From contig RJVL01000007.1 in the NCBI GenBank assembly GCA_003755025.1, positions 205,711-269,710 of the forward strand: a stretch of DNA of 64,000 nucleotides, given 5' to 3'. The DNA is from Diaphorobacter nitroreducens. Its GTDB lineage: Bacteria > Pseudomonadota > Gammaproteobacteria > Burkholderiales > Burkholderiaceae_C. A model generated the notes under the pieces. It saw only the letters and a list, made by a program, of their open reading frames with translations. It was not told where the DNA came from and searched no databases. Positions 1 to 8,487 of the stretch are shown here, one piece after another (position 1 is the first letter of the stretch; each line of letters starts with the position of its first letter). A program made the position numbers and the translations under genes.

Positions 1-78
1 CACGGGCCGCAGCAGCTCGACCGGCACGTTCGCCGGCGGTTCGGACAGCGGGGGTTGGGGACGTTGCGGATCGGTCAT
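1..78 (-). CDS. Partial gene, N-terminus only, probably next component of an Mla-type ABC transporter
   Basis: An ATG at 78 (minus strand) opens a frame that runs off the window edge, giving 26 residues that begin MTDPQRPQPPLSEPPANVPV. It starts 15 bp after the stop of the MlaE-like permease and has the same orientation, so it is probably cotranscribed. The visible residues are a proline-rich lead and carry no diagnostic motif. In lipid ABC systems the ATPase or the MCE-domain protein usually follows the permease, so one of these is inferred, not seen. Confidence 0.5.
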   Translation of the reverse strand, partial: MTDPQRPQPPLSEPPANVPVELLRPV

Positions 79-93
79 CGCGTGGCCATGAAA

Positions 94-903
94 TCAGTAG
101 TAATTGCCCATCAGCGAGATCACCTCGATGAGCAGCAGCACGGCGAACATGCGCGCCAGCCCGCCCAGCTCCGAGTCGGGCTGCTGGGCCTGGCGTGCGT
201 CGCCGCTTTCGTAGAGCCCCGAAGCCATGGGAATCAGCGCCACGGCCAGGCTGAAGAACACGGTCTTGAGCACGAACACCAGCGTGATCTGCGGCGCGAA
301 CACATGGCCGAACATGCGCGTGTACACCGGCAGCCCCGCCGTGTTGAGCCCATACACGCCCAGGTAGGCCATGACCAGCGCCACTACGCACGACAGCGCC
401 GCCAGCGTGATGCTGGCATACACGCCGGCCACCACGCGCGGCAGCAGCTCCATGCGCACGGGGTCGGCGCCGCGTTGGCGCAGAGCCTGAAGGTGGCCCG
501 ACTGGCGCATCAGCGCCAGCTGCGTGCCGTTGGGGATGGTGGCGCGCATCGCCACGAACAGCGCGGCGGTCAGCGGGATCAGCTCCAGCACCAGTACGCG
601 GATCACCATCTCCAGCGCATAGCGCGACAGGCCGTAGCTGAGCGCCGTGACGACCACGATGCGCGTAATGACCAGACTGATGAGCGCCGCCAGCACCGTG
701 AAGCCCAGCAGGATGGGCGCGGTGTCCTGGTACATGTGGCGCGCCAGCCGCCAGCGCGTGGCGCGGCCGTAGCTGGACGGCGAGAGCATCAGCACCATGA
801 CCACGGCGCCCAGGTAGATGATGCGCCACCACGCCACGGCCCAACGCCGCGCCTGGGCCCACAGGCGCCGGGGCACGATGAAAGGGTGCAGGCTGGCGTT
901 CAT
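94..903 (-). CDS. MlaE-family ABC transporter permease
   Basis: A 269-residue integral membrane protein resembling the MlaE permease family, which moves phospholipids between inner and outer membrane in proteobacteria. After a short amphipathic N-terminus (residues 1-30) there are about five hydrophobic segments (about 30-42, 65-110, 165-190, 205-225, 245-262). The MlaE-type core is recognisable around the segment LIPLTAALFVAMRATIPNGT and the following cytoplasmic stretch, which would contact the ATPase. The sequence is a divergent member, lacking the classical family wording, so the lipid substrate is inferred from family membership. The next gene begins 15 bp downstream on the same strand. 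The upstream side faces the MerR regulator and carries a copy of the interspersed repeat. Confidence 0.75.
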   Translation of the reverse strand: MNASLHPFIVPRRLWAQARRWAVAWWRIIYLGAVVMVLMLSPSSYGRATRWRLARHMYQDTAPILLGFTVLAALISLVITRIVVVTALSYGLSRYALEMVIRVLVLELIPLTAALFVAMRATIPNGTQLALMRQSGHLQALRQRGADPVRMELLPRVVAGVYASITLAALSCVVALVMAYLGVYGLNTAGLPVYTRMFGHVFAPQITLVFVLKTVFFSLAVALIPMASGLYESGDARQAQQPDSELGGLARMFAVLLLIEVISLMGNYY

Positions 904-940
904 GCGCGGATCATAGGTGAAGGCTGCATTCGATAAGTAA

Positions 941-986
941 CAAATTAGCCGCTAGCGCTTATGCAGCAAGCGCTAGCAGCTATTAA
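941..986 (-). repeat. Interspersed palindromic repeat, copy 1
   Basis: Minus-orientation copy of the window's ~50-bp repeat. The core inverted repeat AGCGCTT ... AAGCGCT is intact, and the left arm reads AATAGCTGCTAGCGCTT on the minus strand. It lies in the 109-bp spacer between the MlaE-like permease and the MerR regulator. Confidence 0.8.
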
Positions 987-1012
987 CACCATAGCAACCT
1001 GTGCCATGGGCC

Positions 1013-1471
1013 TCATACATGCCTGCGGGCCGCCGGCCCTGCGGGCGGCACGGGATCGGCATCGGCGCGTGCGTGCAACGCCTCGATCACGTGGCACTGC
1101 CTTCCCGTGCCGTCGCAACGGCTGCGCAGCGACAGCAGTTCCTGCTCCAGCGTCGCCAGCTCGGCCATGCGCGTGCGCACGTGCGCCAGGTGCTCGTCCA
1201 GCGTGACGCAGGCGGCATGGCCGTCGGTGGTACTGCAGGCGTCCAATGCCAGCAGGCCGCGCACCTCCTGCAGCGACATGTCCATGGCGCGGCACAGCCG
1301 CACGAAGCGCATGCGGTGGACCTCCTCGTCGCTGTAGAGGCGGTAGCGGTTGTCCGCGCGGGTCTGCGCGGGCAGCAGGCCTTCCTTTTCGTAATAGCGG
1401 ATGTTGGCCGGTGGCACGCCCGAGAGCCGGGCGGCATCACCGATACGGTGGCGGGGGCTTTGTCGCAGCAT
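1013..1471 (-). CDS. cadR: MerR-family heavy-metal regulator, CadR/PbrR type
   Basis: A 152-residue MerR-type activator that senses a soft divalent metal (Cd, Pb or Zn). The N-terminal winged helix (about residues 7-75) starts RIGDAARLSG and contains IRYYEKEGLLP. A long dimerisation helix follows. The metal-site cysteines have the CadR/PbrR arrangement: one near residue 78 (ACSTTDGHAAC), then a pair at the C-terminus (RSRCDGTGRQCHVIEAL). Start chosen at 1471 because the in-frame ATG at 1504 would place coding sequence over the operator and promoter of the divergent ATPase gene; family members also start directly before the winged helix. Divergence from a P1B-ATPase gene is the classic arrangement. 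Which metal is sensed cannot be told from the sequence. Confidence 0.88.
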   Translation of the reverse strand: MLRQSPRHRIGDAARLSGVPPANIRYYEKEGLLPAQTRADNRYRLYSDEEVHRMRFVRLCRAMDMSLQEVRGLLALDACSTTDGHAACVTLDEHLAHVRTRMAELATLEQELLSLRSRCDGTGRQCHVIEALHARADADPVPPAGPAARRHV

Positions 1472-1474
1472 GGC

Positions 1475-1505
1475 TTGACCTTCGAGTGGCTTCAAGGTTT
1501 CCAAT
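1475..1505 (+). promoter_or_regulatory. MerR-type operator and promoter of the P1B-ATPase gene
   Basis: A -35 hexamer TTGACC (1475-1480) is followed by a dyad, ACCTTCGAG-TGG-CTTCAAGGT (1478-1498). A -10-like TCCAAT (1500-1505) comes after the overlong 19-bp spacer that MerR proteins need to untwist. The dyad placement between -35 and -10 matches CadR/PbrR/ZntR promoters. The predicted transcript start falls at about 1511-1513, on the ATG of the ATPase gene. Confidence 0.8.
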
Positions 1506-1511
1506 CATGGC

Positions 1512-3533
1512 ATGAGCCAAAGCCATTCCTCCCATTCCGCGTCCCATTCCCATGGCCCGGGCGCGGCAAACCTGCCTCCTTTGCCTGCATCCGCATGCAG
1601 CGGTTGCGCCTGCAGCACATCGGCGGGCGACGGCCACGACCACGGCACCCTGCCCGGTTGGCCGCGCATCGCCGCGGCGCTGGCCCTGGCCACGGGCGCC
1701 GAGGCGGCGCACTGGATGCAGCAGGACTACGCCGGCATGGCCCTGGCCGTGGTGGCGATTGCACTGTCGGGCCTGGGCGTGTACCGGGTGGGCCTCAAAG
1801 ACCTTGCGCGCCTGCGCCTGGGCATCCACGCGCTCATGGCCGTGGCGGTGACGGGCGCCTTCCTCATCGGCCAGTGGCCCGAGGCAGCGATGGTCATGGC
1901 GCTGTACGTGGCGGCCGAGCGCATCGAGGACGGCGCCATGGACCGCGCGCGCCATGCCATACGCCAGCTGCTGCAACTGGCGCCCGCCACGGCCGACGTG
2001 CTGCAGCCGAATGGCAGCACCCTGAGCCTGCCCGTGGACCAGGTGCCGCTGGGTGCCACCGTGCGCATCGCCCCGGGCGCGCATGTGCCGCTGGACGGCA
2101 CCGTCACCCACGGCAGCAGCAGCGTGAACCAGGCCCCCATCACCGGCGAGAGCCAACTGGCCGACAAGGCCGCCGGCGACCCGCTGTACGCGGGCAGCGT
2201 GAACCAGCAGGGCGAGCTGCTGATGCAGGTGAACACCCCGCCCGGCGACACGCTGATTGCGCGCATCGTGCGCACGGTGGAGCAGGCGCAGGCCAGCAAG
2301 GCCCCCATCCAGCGCTTCGTGGACCGCTTTGCCGCCATCTACACGCCCGTCGTGTTCGCACTGGCCGTGCTGCTGGCGCTGCTGGCCCCCCCGCTGATGG
2401 GCTGGACCTGGACGCAGTCCACCTACCAGGCGCTGGCGCTGCTGGTCATCGCCTGCCCCTGCGCGCTGGTCATCTCCACGCCGGTCACGGTGGTCAGCGC
2501 GCTCACGGCCGCCGCGCGGCGCGGCATCCTCATCAAGGGCGGCAGCGCGCTGGAGGCCGCGCGCGGCCTGCGCGTGGTGGCGCTGGACAAGACCGGCACG
2601 CTGACCACCGGCAGCCCTGCCCTGGTGCAGTGGCGTGCCCTGAACGGCGCCGATGCCGACGCCGTGGCAGATGTGGCCTGGCAGCTGGCCAGCCGGTCTG
2701 AGCACCCCGTCTCGCGCGCCATCGCCGCCGGCCTGCCCGCGGCCCCCCACAACGGCGTGCAGAACCTGCAGGCCCTGCCCGGTCGCGGCGTGCAGGCCGA
2801 GGTGGGCGGCCAGCGCTGGTGGCTGGGCAACCTGCGCCTGATGCGCGAACAAGGCCTGGCCGACGCTGCGCTCGAAGACGCCCTGGCCCAACAGGAGCGG
2901 CAGGGCCGCACCGTCACCTTGCTGGCTGACGCGCAGGCCGTGCGCGCGCTGTTCGCCGTGGCCGACCCGCTGCGCGGCCACGCGCGCCAGGCCATCGCCG
3001 AACTGCGCGCGCTGGGCGTGCACCCGGTGGTGTTGAGCGGCGACAACCCGGCCACCGCACAGGCCATCGCGGCCGAGGCGGGCATTACCGACGCGCAGGA
3101 CGCGCTCGGCGGCCTGCTGCCGCAGGACAAGCTGGACACCCTGGCCGCGCTGCAGCGCACGCGCGGCCCCACCGCCATGGCGGGCGACGGCATCAACGAT
3201 GCCCCCGCGCTGGCCCAGGCCGACGTGGGCTTCGCCATGGGCGGCGCACACAGCACCGGCATGGCCATGGAGACGGCCGACGTGGTACTCATGAACGACG
3301 ACCTGCGCCGCATTCCCGACACCGTGCGGCTGGCGCGCCGCGCACACGCCGTGCTGTGGCAGAACATCACCCTGGCGCTGGGCATCAAGGCCGCGTTCTT
3401 CACCCTGGCGCTGCTGGGCATGGCCAGCATGTGGATGGCCGTGGCAGCCGACATGGGCGTGAGCCTGCTGGTGGTGGCCAACGGGCTGCGCCTGCGCCGC
3501 GGTGCCTCTATCGCGGCGAAGGAGGCCGCATGA
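1512..3533 (+). CDS. cadA: Zn/Cd/Pb-type P1B-ATPase
   Basis: A 673-residue heavy-metal export ATPase of the inner membrane. It shows the phosphorylation motif DKTGTLT (Asp359), the TM metal motif CPCALV (315-317) and the hinge [12 protein letters not shown] (Asp559). The last helix pair carries Lys626 (GIKAAFF) and Asp647 (ADMGVSLLVV), the residues that mark the divalent ZntA/CadA class and are absent from copper pumps. The N-terminus lacks a ferredoxin-like GMxCxxC domain; instead it has a His/Ser-rich head and a short Cys cluster (SACSGCACS). This makes it shorter than ZntA. The start at 1512 is the only plausible Met and coincides with the predicted transcript start, so translation may be leaderless. 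It overlaps the next gene by ATGA. Confidence 0.92.
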   Translation: MSQSHSSHSASHSHGPGAANLPPLPASACSGCACSTSAGDGHDHGTLPGWPRIAAALALATGAEAAHWMQQDYAGMALAVVAIALSGLGVYRVGLKDLARLRLGIHALMAVAVTGAFLIGQWPEAAMVMALYVAAERIEDGAMDRARHAIRQLLQLAPATADVLQPNGSTLSLPVDQVPLGATVRIAPGAHVPLDGTVTHGSSSVNQAPITGESQLADKAAGDPLYAGSVNQQGELLMQVNTPPGDTLIARIVRTVEQAQASKAPIQRFVDRFAAIYTPVVFALAVLLALLAPPLMGWTWTQSTYQALALLVIACPCALVISTPVTVVSALTAAARRGILIKGGSALEAARGLRVVALDKTGTLTTGSPALVQWRALNGADADAVADVAWQLASRSEHPVSRAIAAGLPAAPHNGVQNLQALPGRGVQAEVGGQRWWLGNLRLMREQGLADAALEDALAQQERQGRTVTLLADAQAVRALFAVADPLRGHARQAIAELRALGVHPVVLSGDNPATAQAIAAEAGITDAQDALGGLLPQDKLDTLAALQRTRGPTAMAGDGINDAPALAQADVGFAMGGAHSTGMAMETADVVLMNDDLRRIPDTVRLARRAHAVLWQNITLALGIKAAFFTLALLGMASMWMAVAADMGVSLLVVANGLRLRRGASIAAKEAA

Positions 3534-3949
3534 CCATGACCCAATCACCACAAAGCCGCCAGCGCGCCGCCTACGACTACCTGCTGCAGCGCTGGCGCAC
3601 CAGCGTGGATGCGCCCACCGAACAGCGTTGGCGCTACCTGGAGGCCGCCCATGTGGTGGGCCAGAACCGCCTGGGCCTGCACTGGCGCGCGCACTGGCAG
3701 ATGCTGCGCTTTGCGCGCCAGTTGGGCGACGCGCCGGAGGCTCGGGGCCAATGGGCGCGGCTGGGCCTCACGCTGGTGGGCCACCTGGTGCGCCGGCTGC
3801 CGCAGGGCAACATCGGCCGTGCCAGCGTGCCCGCACTGCGGCCCATGGTGCCCAGCGTGGCCGTGCGCGCATGCATCACCGAAGCCATGCAGGCCACCCA
3901 GCCCCCCGGCACGCCGGGTGCCCCAGAGATGAGTCAAATCGACCTCTAA
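3530..3949 (+). CDS. DUF3703 protein linked to metal resistance
   Basis: A 139-residue soluble protein. The stretch LEAAHVVGQNRLGLHWRAHWQMLRFA and the later GNIGRASVPALRPM are the hallmarks of DUF3703, a small family often found beside metal-efflux genes; its biochemical role is unknown. The start overlaps the stop of the ATPase gene (ATGA), with an AGGAGG-like sequence just upstream, so the two are translationally coupled and both should be induced by the MerR regulator. A second in-frame ATG lies six bases on. The C-terminal ~25 residues (TQPPGTPGAPEM) look like a non-conserved tail. Confidence 0.8.
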   Translation: MTMTQSPQSRQRAAYDYLLQRWRTSVDAPTEQRWRYLEAAHVVGQNRLGLHWRAHWQMLRFARQLGDAPEARGQWARLGLTLVGHLVRRLPQGNIGRASVPALRPMVPSVAVRACITEAMQATQPPGTPGAPEMSQIDL

Positions 3950-4096
3950 CGCCCGACTGACAATCGAACACAGCTCATCTTTTAGGAGCATCACACTGCC
4001 CAGACACGGGAATTTGACCCAGCGCAAGACACAGCGACCGATGCCGTGGTGCAATCGCGCCCCCGCCGGTCACCACGGCGACTGCCGATCCCGCCC

Positions 4097-4723
4097 ATGT
4101 CCACCACCACCGCCAACGCCGCTCCCGCCATGGTCCCGCACACCCGCACCGAAGACGCCGTGGCGATTGGCGTGGGCGTGACGCTGATCTCCGTGGGCGT
4201 GGCCTTCCTCGCCAGCGCCGGGCTGCTCACCGGCGGCATGGCGGGGCTGGCCTTCGTGCTGCACTACGCCACGGGCATCGGCTTCGGCAAGCTGTTCTTC
4301 GTGCTCAACCTGCCGTTCTACTGGTTGGCGCTGCGCAAGCTGGGCCTGGCCTTCACGCTCAAGACCTTCGCGGCCGTGGCGCTGCTGTCGGTGCTGTCGG
4401 AGCTGCAGTCGCAGTTCCTGCAGATCAGCGAACTGCAGCCGCTGTATGCGGCCATCACCGGCGGGCTGATCATGGGTATGGGCTTTTTGGTGCTGTTCCG
4501 CCACCGCTGCAGCCTGGGGGGCGTGGGCATCATGGCGCTGTACCTGCAGGACCGCTTCGGCTGGCGCGCCGGCAAGGTGCAGATGGCCGTGGACTGCTGC
4601 ATCGTGCTGGCGGCGCTGGTCACAGTGGAGCCGCTGCGCGTGCTGTGGTCGGTCATCGGCGCGGTGGCGCTCAACCTGGTGCTGGCCATGAACCACCGGC
4701 CAGGGCGCTACATGGCGGTCTGA
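4097..4723 (+). CDS. YitT-family membrane protein
   Basis: A 208-residue integral membrane protein with about five or six hydrophobic segments, recognisable as the N-terminal part of the YitT (DUF161) family by the first glycine-rich helices (GLLTGGMAGLAFVLHYATG) and FRHRCSLGGVGIMALYLQDRFGWRAGKVQM. Function in this family is not settled. The start at ATG 4097 (MSTTTANAAP) is preferred over the in-frame ATG at 4046, which would add an Arg/Pro-rich lead. It lies 147 bp after the metal-ATPase pair. A 9-bp inverted repeat (4043-4051 / 4071-4079) precedes it. Whether it takes part in metal handling cannot be judged. Confidence 0.8.
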   Translation: MSTTTANAAPAMVPHTRTEDAVAIGVGVTLISVGVAFLASAGLLTGGMAGLAFVLHYATGIGFGKLFFVLNLPFYWLALRKLGLAFTLKTFAAVALLSVLSELQSQFLQISELQPLYAAITGGLIMGMGFLVLFRHRCSLGGVGIMALYLQDRFGWRAGKVQMAVDCCIVLAALVTVEPLRVLWSVIGAVALNLVLAMNHRPGRYMAV

Positions 4724-4798
4724 CGGCACGCGGCCGGGCCATCGCCCGGCGCTCGCTCTGGCGGGAACTTCCTGCACCGCGCCGGTATCATTCGCTGC

Positions 4799-5200
4799 AT
4801 GCGCCACGCCGTTGCCATGATCCTGGGTCTGCTGCTGGTCCTGCGGGGCCTGCTGGGCGACGCCATGGCCATGGGCGTTGCACCGGCCACGCCCGCGCAG
4901 CCCACCATCGCGGCAGCCGCTACCCACCACGCTATGGCAAGCGACACGCACGACCACGGTGGTCATGACGGCGACCATGCCAGCGCATCAGCACAGCCGC
5001 ACTGCTGCGATACCGGCGGGGCGGTCCACGCGGAACACCCCGCCGGCTGTTCGGCCTGCGGCGCCTGCCATTCGGCCTTCTACGCGCCGGTCTGGGCGCC
5101 CGCCTTCCATGGACGGCACGACAGCACGTTGCAACCGCACCATGGCACCCCCTTTGCCAGCGCCACGGCTGCGCAAGCCATCAAGCCACCCATCTCCTGA
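4799..5200 (+). CDS. CopL-like secreted His/Cys-rich metal-binding protein
   Basis: A 133-residue protein with an N-terminal signal peptide (residues 1-24). Then comes a histidine-rich stretch (THDHGGHDGDHASASAQPHC) and a cysteine cluster around CSACGACHSAF at about residues 83-93. This layout resembles CopL-family proteins found at the head of copper-resistance operons, where they affect copper-responsive expression. It leads the plus-strand copper cluster. A -10-like TATCAT at 4786-4791 would place the transcript start at the ATG itself. Family assignment rests on composition and position rather than strong motif identity. Confidence 0.65.
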   Translation: MRHAVAMILGLLLVLRGLLGDAMAMGVAPATPAQPTIAAAATHHAMASDTHDHGGHDGDHASASAQPHCCDTGGAVHAEHPAGCSACGACHSAFYAPVWAPAFHGRHDSTLQPHHGTPFASATAAQAIKPPIS

Positions 5201-5303
5201 GCACTGACGCCCGAAGTGCGTCCGCAATCGGCTGCATGTCCCCCGACGGGGCCGCAGCCGAGCGTCGCGGACGCGGTTTTGTCATGTTTGACGGGAGACT
5301 CCC

Positions 5304-5651
5304 ATGCGCTTCGCGCACCCCACCAGCCCTGCGGCCATGATGGCCCTGGCGGCCCTGGCCGGCATCGCACCGCCGACCTGGGCGCAGGTTGACAATGCTC
5401 CTGCCGCCCCATCGCAGACCGCCACCGCCGACTCGGCACAGGCCCCCAGTCTGCCCTTGCACCACCAGCCCCTGCTCCCCAGCGGCGACGTGGCCGAGGC
5501 CGACATCGGCTGGAAGGCCGCCAACACCGCCGTGGGCGCCTTTCCCGGTGGCCACTCCGACATCGTGCGCTGGGAAGCCGAGCAGGCACGCGCCGCGCCG
5601 CCCAGCCCTGGCATGCCCACCCCGAAACACCACCACGGAGGCCAGCCATGA
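5304..5651 (+). CDS. Small secreted protein of the copper cluster
   Basis: A 115-residue protein with a signal peptide (residues 1-27, ending PTWA) and a short mature part rich in Pro, Ala and His that ends in PKHHHGGQP. I recognise no family. It has a GGGAG ribosome-binding site, lies 103 bp after the CopL-like gene, and its stop overlaps the start of the TolC-type gene (ATGA). It is therefore the first gene of a tightly coupled copper-export unit. The terminal His cluster suggests metal contact, but that is inference. A segment near DIGWKAANTAVGAF may be a conserved helix. Confidence 0.7.
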   Translation: MRFAHPTSPAAMMALAALAGIAPPTWAQVDNAPAAPSQTATADSAQAPSLPLHHQPLLPSGDVAEADIGWKAANTAVGAFPGGHSDIVRWEAEQARAAPPSPGMPTPKHHHGGQP

Positions 5652-7081
5652 GGCGCCCTCCGCTCGCCCTGGCTGCGCTGGCCGCCGCACTGGTGTTGGC
5701 CGGCTGCGCCAGCGTCGCCCCCGATGGGCTGCGCGGCGACGTGCAAAGCCATGTCCAGCCCCGCCTGCCCGACGGCGCGCAACTGCCCGCGCCCGATGCG
5801 CAAAGCCGCAGCGACGCGCAGGCCCAGATCACCGAATGGCTGCGCCTTCCCGTGGATGCGGACACCGCCGTGCGCGTGGCGCTCTTAAACAGCCCCGCGC
5901 TGCAGGCCCGCCTGGCCAATCTGGCCGCGCAGGATGCGCAGCGCGCACAGGCGCTGACCCTGTTCAACCCCACGCTGACGCTGGGGCGATTCACCAGCGG
6001 GCATGAGCGCGAGATCGAGCGCCAGCTCGGCTTCAGCCTGGTCAACGTGATCACCCTGCCCTGGCGCACGCGTTGGCAAGGCTGGCAGATGGAGCAGGCC
6101 ACGCTGGCCGCCGCACAGGACGTGCTGCGCCTGGCCGCGGACACACGCCGCGCCTGGCTGCGCGCCGTGGCCGCCCGGCAGGTGCTGGCCGCGCGCGAAC
6201 GCATGCACGAGGCGGCCGAGGCCGGCGGCGAGCTGGCGCGGCGCATGGCGCGCGTGGGCAACTTCAGCCGGCTGCAGCAGGCACGCGAAATCGCCATCAC
6301 ACAGGACGCGGCAGCACAGCTGGCCCGCGCGCGGCTGAATGCCGCGCTGGAGCGCGAGCAACTGGCGCGGCTGATGGGGCTGTGGGGCGCGCAGGCCGAC
6401 TTCACGCTGCCCGATGCGCTACCCGCCTTGCCCGCGGCGGATGCACTGCGCGGCGGCGACGACGCCGAAGCCACGGCCCTGCGCGAGCGGCTGGACCTGC
6501 GCGCACTGCGCCGCGACCTGGACACCACCGCCGACCGCAGCGGCTGGGCCGGGGTTGGATCCGTGTTCGGCGACATCGGCCTGAGCTACAGCCGCAACAC
6601 AGCCACCGAGCGCGCCTCCGGCCACCGCGAGACCACACGCGGCTGGGAGGTAGAGCTGCCTCTGCCGCTGTTCGACTGGGGCGCAGCCGCCACGGGCCGC
6701 GCGCGGGCCGAGCTGCAGCACAGCGCCGCGCAACTGCAGGATGCCGCCATCCGCGCACGCAGCGAGGCACGCAGCCACTGGCTGCGCTACCGCACCGCCT
6801 GGGACCTGGCGCACCAGCAGCAGGCCGAGGCGCTGCCGCTGGCGCGCTTCATGCAAGACGAGGCCGTGCTGCGCTACAACGGCATGTTCATCAGCGTGTG
6901 GGAGCTGCTGGCCGAGGCGCGCCGCGCCAGCCAGGCCGTGGCCGCCGCCACCGAGGCGCAGCGCGACTTCTGGCTCGCCCAGACCGACCTGCAACTGGCT
7001 CTCACGGGCACATCGCCCGGCGCGCCGACCGGCCTGCCGTCCGCTCCCACCACCTCCAACGCCCCTTCGGAAGGCCACTGA
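5648..7081 (+). CDS. TolC-family outer-membrane efflux lipoprotein
   Basis: A 477-residue outer-membrane-factor protein. The lipobox LAGC places the acylated Cys at residue 19. Two long alpha-helical repeats typical of TolC/CusC follow (about 70-250 and 265-460), rich in Ala, Gln and Glu heptads such as ARERMHEAAEAGGELARRMARVGNFSRLQ. TolC proteins form the outer channel of tripartite efflux. No RND pump or adaptor is encoded in this cluster, so its partner is elsewhere or it serves another export route. The C-terminal ~25 residues are Pro/Thr/Ser-rich and probably disordered. The multicopper oxidase gene starts 1 bp after its stop. Confidence 0.88.
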   Translation: MRRPPLALAALAAALVLAGCASVAPDGLRGDVQSHVQPRLPDGAQLPAPDAQSRSDAQAQITEWLRLPVDADTAVRVALLNSPALQARLANLAAQDAQRAQALTLFNPTLTLGRFTSGHEREIERQLGFSLVNVITLPWRTRWQGWQMEQATLAAAQDVLRLAADTRRAWLRAVAARQVLAARERMHEAAEAGGELARRMARVGNFSRLQQAREIAITQDAAAQLARARLNAALEREQLARLMGLWGAQADFTLPDALPALPAADALRGGDDAEATALRERLDLRALRRDLDTTADRSGWAGVGSVFGDIGLSYSRNTATERASGHRETTRGWEVELPLPLFDWGAAATGRARAELQHSAAQLQDAAIRARSEARSHWLRYRTAWDLAHQQQAEALPLARFMQDEAVLRYNGMFISVWELLAEARRASQAVAAATEAQRDFWLAQTDLQLALTGTSPGAPTGLPSAPTTSNAPSEGH

Positions 7082-7082
7082 C

Positions 7083-8471
7083 ATGCAGCGCCGCCACTTC
7101 TTCTCCGGCGCCGCCACGGCCGTGGTCGCCGCCTCCGCCGCATCGGTGAGCCGCGTGGCCTTGGCCGCGCTGCCCGAGGCGCCCTCGCAATCCTCTGCCG
7201 ACACGGCCGCGCCGCTAACCCCGTCCAGCGGCCGGCCCTACCAGCCCGTGGTCACGCTCAACGGCTGGACGCTGCCATGGCGCATGAACGCCGGCGTCAA
7301 GGAATTCCACCTGGTGGCCGAGCCGGTAGTGCGCGAGGTGGCGCCCGGCTTCATGGTCAACATGTGGGGCTACAACGGCCAGAGCCCGGGCCCGACCATC
7401 GAGGTGGTGGAAGGCGACCGCGTGCGCATCTTCGTCACCAACCGCCTGCCCGAGCACACCAGCGTGCACTGGCACGGCCAGCGCTTGCCGAGCGGCATGG
7501 ACGGCGTGGCCGGGCTTACCCAGCCGCACATCCCCGCGGGCAAGACCTTCGTGTACGAGTTCACGGCGCGCCGCCCCGGCACCTTCATGTACCACCCGCA
7601 TGCGGACGAAATGGTGCAGCTGGCCATGGGCATGATGGGCCTGTGGATCACGCACCCGAAGGCGCGCCACCCCCTGATCGCGGAGGTGCAACGTGACTAC
7701 GCCTTTCTGCTCAGCGCCTACGACGTGGAGCCGGGCAGCCTCACGCCCAAGGTCAACACCATGACCGACTTCAACATCTGGACCTTCAACAGCCGGGTGT
7801 TCCCCGCCATCGACCCGCTGGTGGCACGACAGGGCGACCGCGTGCGCATCCGCGTGGGCAACCTGACCATGACCAACCACCCCATCCACATCCATGGGCA
7901 TGAGTTCGAGATCACGGGCACCGACGGCGGGCCGACCCCGAAGGCCGCGCGCTGGCCCGAGGTGACCACCGACGTGGCCGTGGGCCAGATGCGGCAGCTG
8001 GAGTTCATCGCCGACGAGCCCGGCGACTGGGCGCTGCACTGCCACAAGAGCCACCACACCATGGGCGCCATGGGCCACGGCGTGCCCACCATGATCGGCG
8101 TGGACCATCGCGGCCTGGTCGGGAAGATCCAGAAGATCATTCCCGACTACATGGTCATGGGCGAGCGCGGCATGGCCGACATGGGTGCGATGGAAATGCC
8201 GCTGCCCGACAACACCTATCCCATGATGACCGGCACCGGCCCCTTCGGCCCGCTGGAGATGGGCGGCATGTTCACGACCTTGAAGGTCCGCCAGGGCCTG
8301 GCCGCCCAGGACTGGCGCGACCCGGGCTGGTACCAGCACCCGGCGGGCACGGTGGCGCACGAATGGGCCGGTGCGCCCTTGGACGCCACAGCCCCGCGCC
8401 AGATCCCGCCCGGCCGGGCCCCCGGCGCCCCCAGCGTGCGCAAGCCGGGTGCCAGCCACGAACACCATTGA
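7083..8471 (+). CDS. Periplasmic multicopper oxidase for copper tolerance
   Basis: A 462-residue multicopper oxidase, probably oxidising Cu(I) to Cu(II) in the periplasm. The N-terminus MQRRHFFSGAATAVVAASAA looks like a twin-arginine signal, fitting export of a folded cofactor protein. The four copper motifs are present: HWHG (129-132), HPHAD (171-175), HPIHIHGHEF (266-275) and HCHKSHHTMGAMGH (from 319). A Met-rich stretch (MGERGMADMGAMEMPLP, about 357-373) resembles the methionine-rich elements of CueO/CopA-type oxidases. The protein ends in a Pro-rich tail and HEHH. The start is the ATG 2 bp after the TolC stop; earlier in-frame Met codons lie inside the TolC gene. Confidence 0.92.
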   Translation: MQRRHFFSGAATAVVAASAASVSRVALAALPEAPSQSSADTAAPLTPSSGRPYQPVVTLNGWTLPWRMNAGVKEFHLVAEPVVREVAPGFMVNMWGYNGQSPGPTIEVVEGDRVRIFVTNRLPEHTSVHWHGQRLPSGMDGVAGLTQPHIPAGKTFVYEFTARRPGTFMYHPHADEMVQLAMGMMGLWITHPKARHPLIAEVQRDYAFLLSAYDVEPGSLTPKVNTMTDFNIWTFNSRVFPAIDPLVARQGDRVRIRVGNLTMTNHPIHIHGHEFEITGTDGGPTPKAARWPEVTTDVAVGQMRQLEFIADEPGDWALHCHKSHHTMGAMGHGVPTMIGVDHRGLVGKIQKIIPDYMVMGERGMADMGAMEMPLPDNTYPMMTGTGPFGPLEMGGMFTTLKVRQGLAAQDWRDPGWYQHPAGTVAHEWAGAPLDATAPRQIPPGRAPGAPSVRKPGASHEHH

Positions 8472-8487
8472 ACTCTCGGAGAAACCC

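Noticed and set aside
1437..3551. 704-residue open frame on the minus strand opposite the Zn/Cd ATPase gene
   Set aside because: It is a shadow frame: its sequence is His/Gly/Arg-rich without domains, while the plus strand encodes a complete P1B-ATPase with all motifs. The high G+C content keeps antisense frames open.
4043..4079. 9-bp inverted repeat GCCGTGGTG / CACCACGGC before the YitT gene
   Set aside because: The 19-base loop, lack of a T-run and general GC bias make a specific function unsupported. It is mentioned only as context.
5270..5300. Possible CopR-type box (TGTCA ... TTGAC) before the small secreted-protein gene
   Set aside because: The two half-sites are not in inverted orientation and do not match known cop-box spacing.
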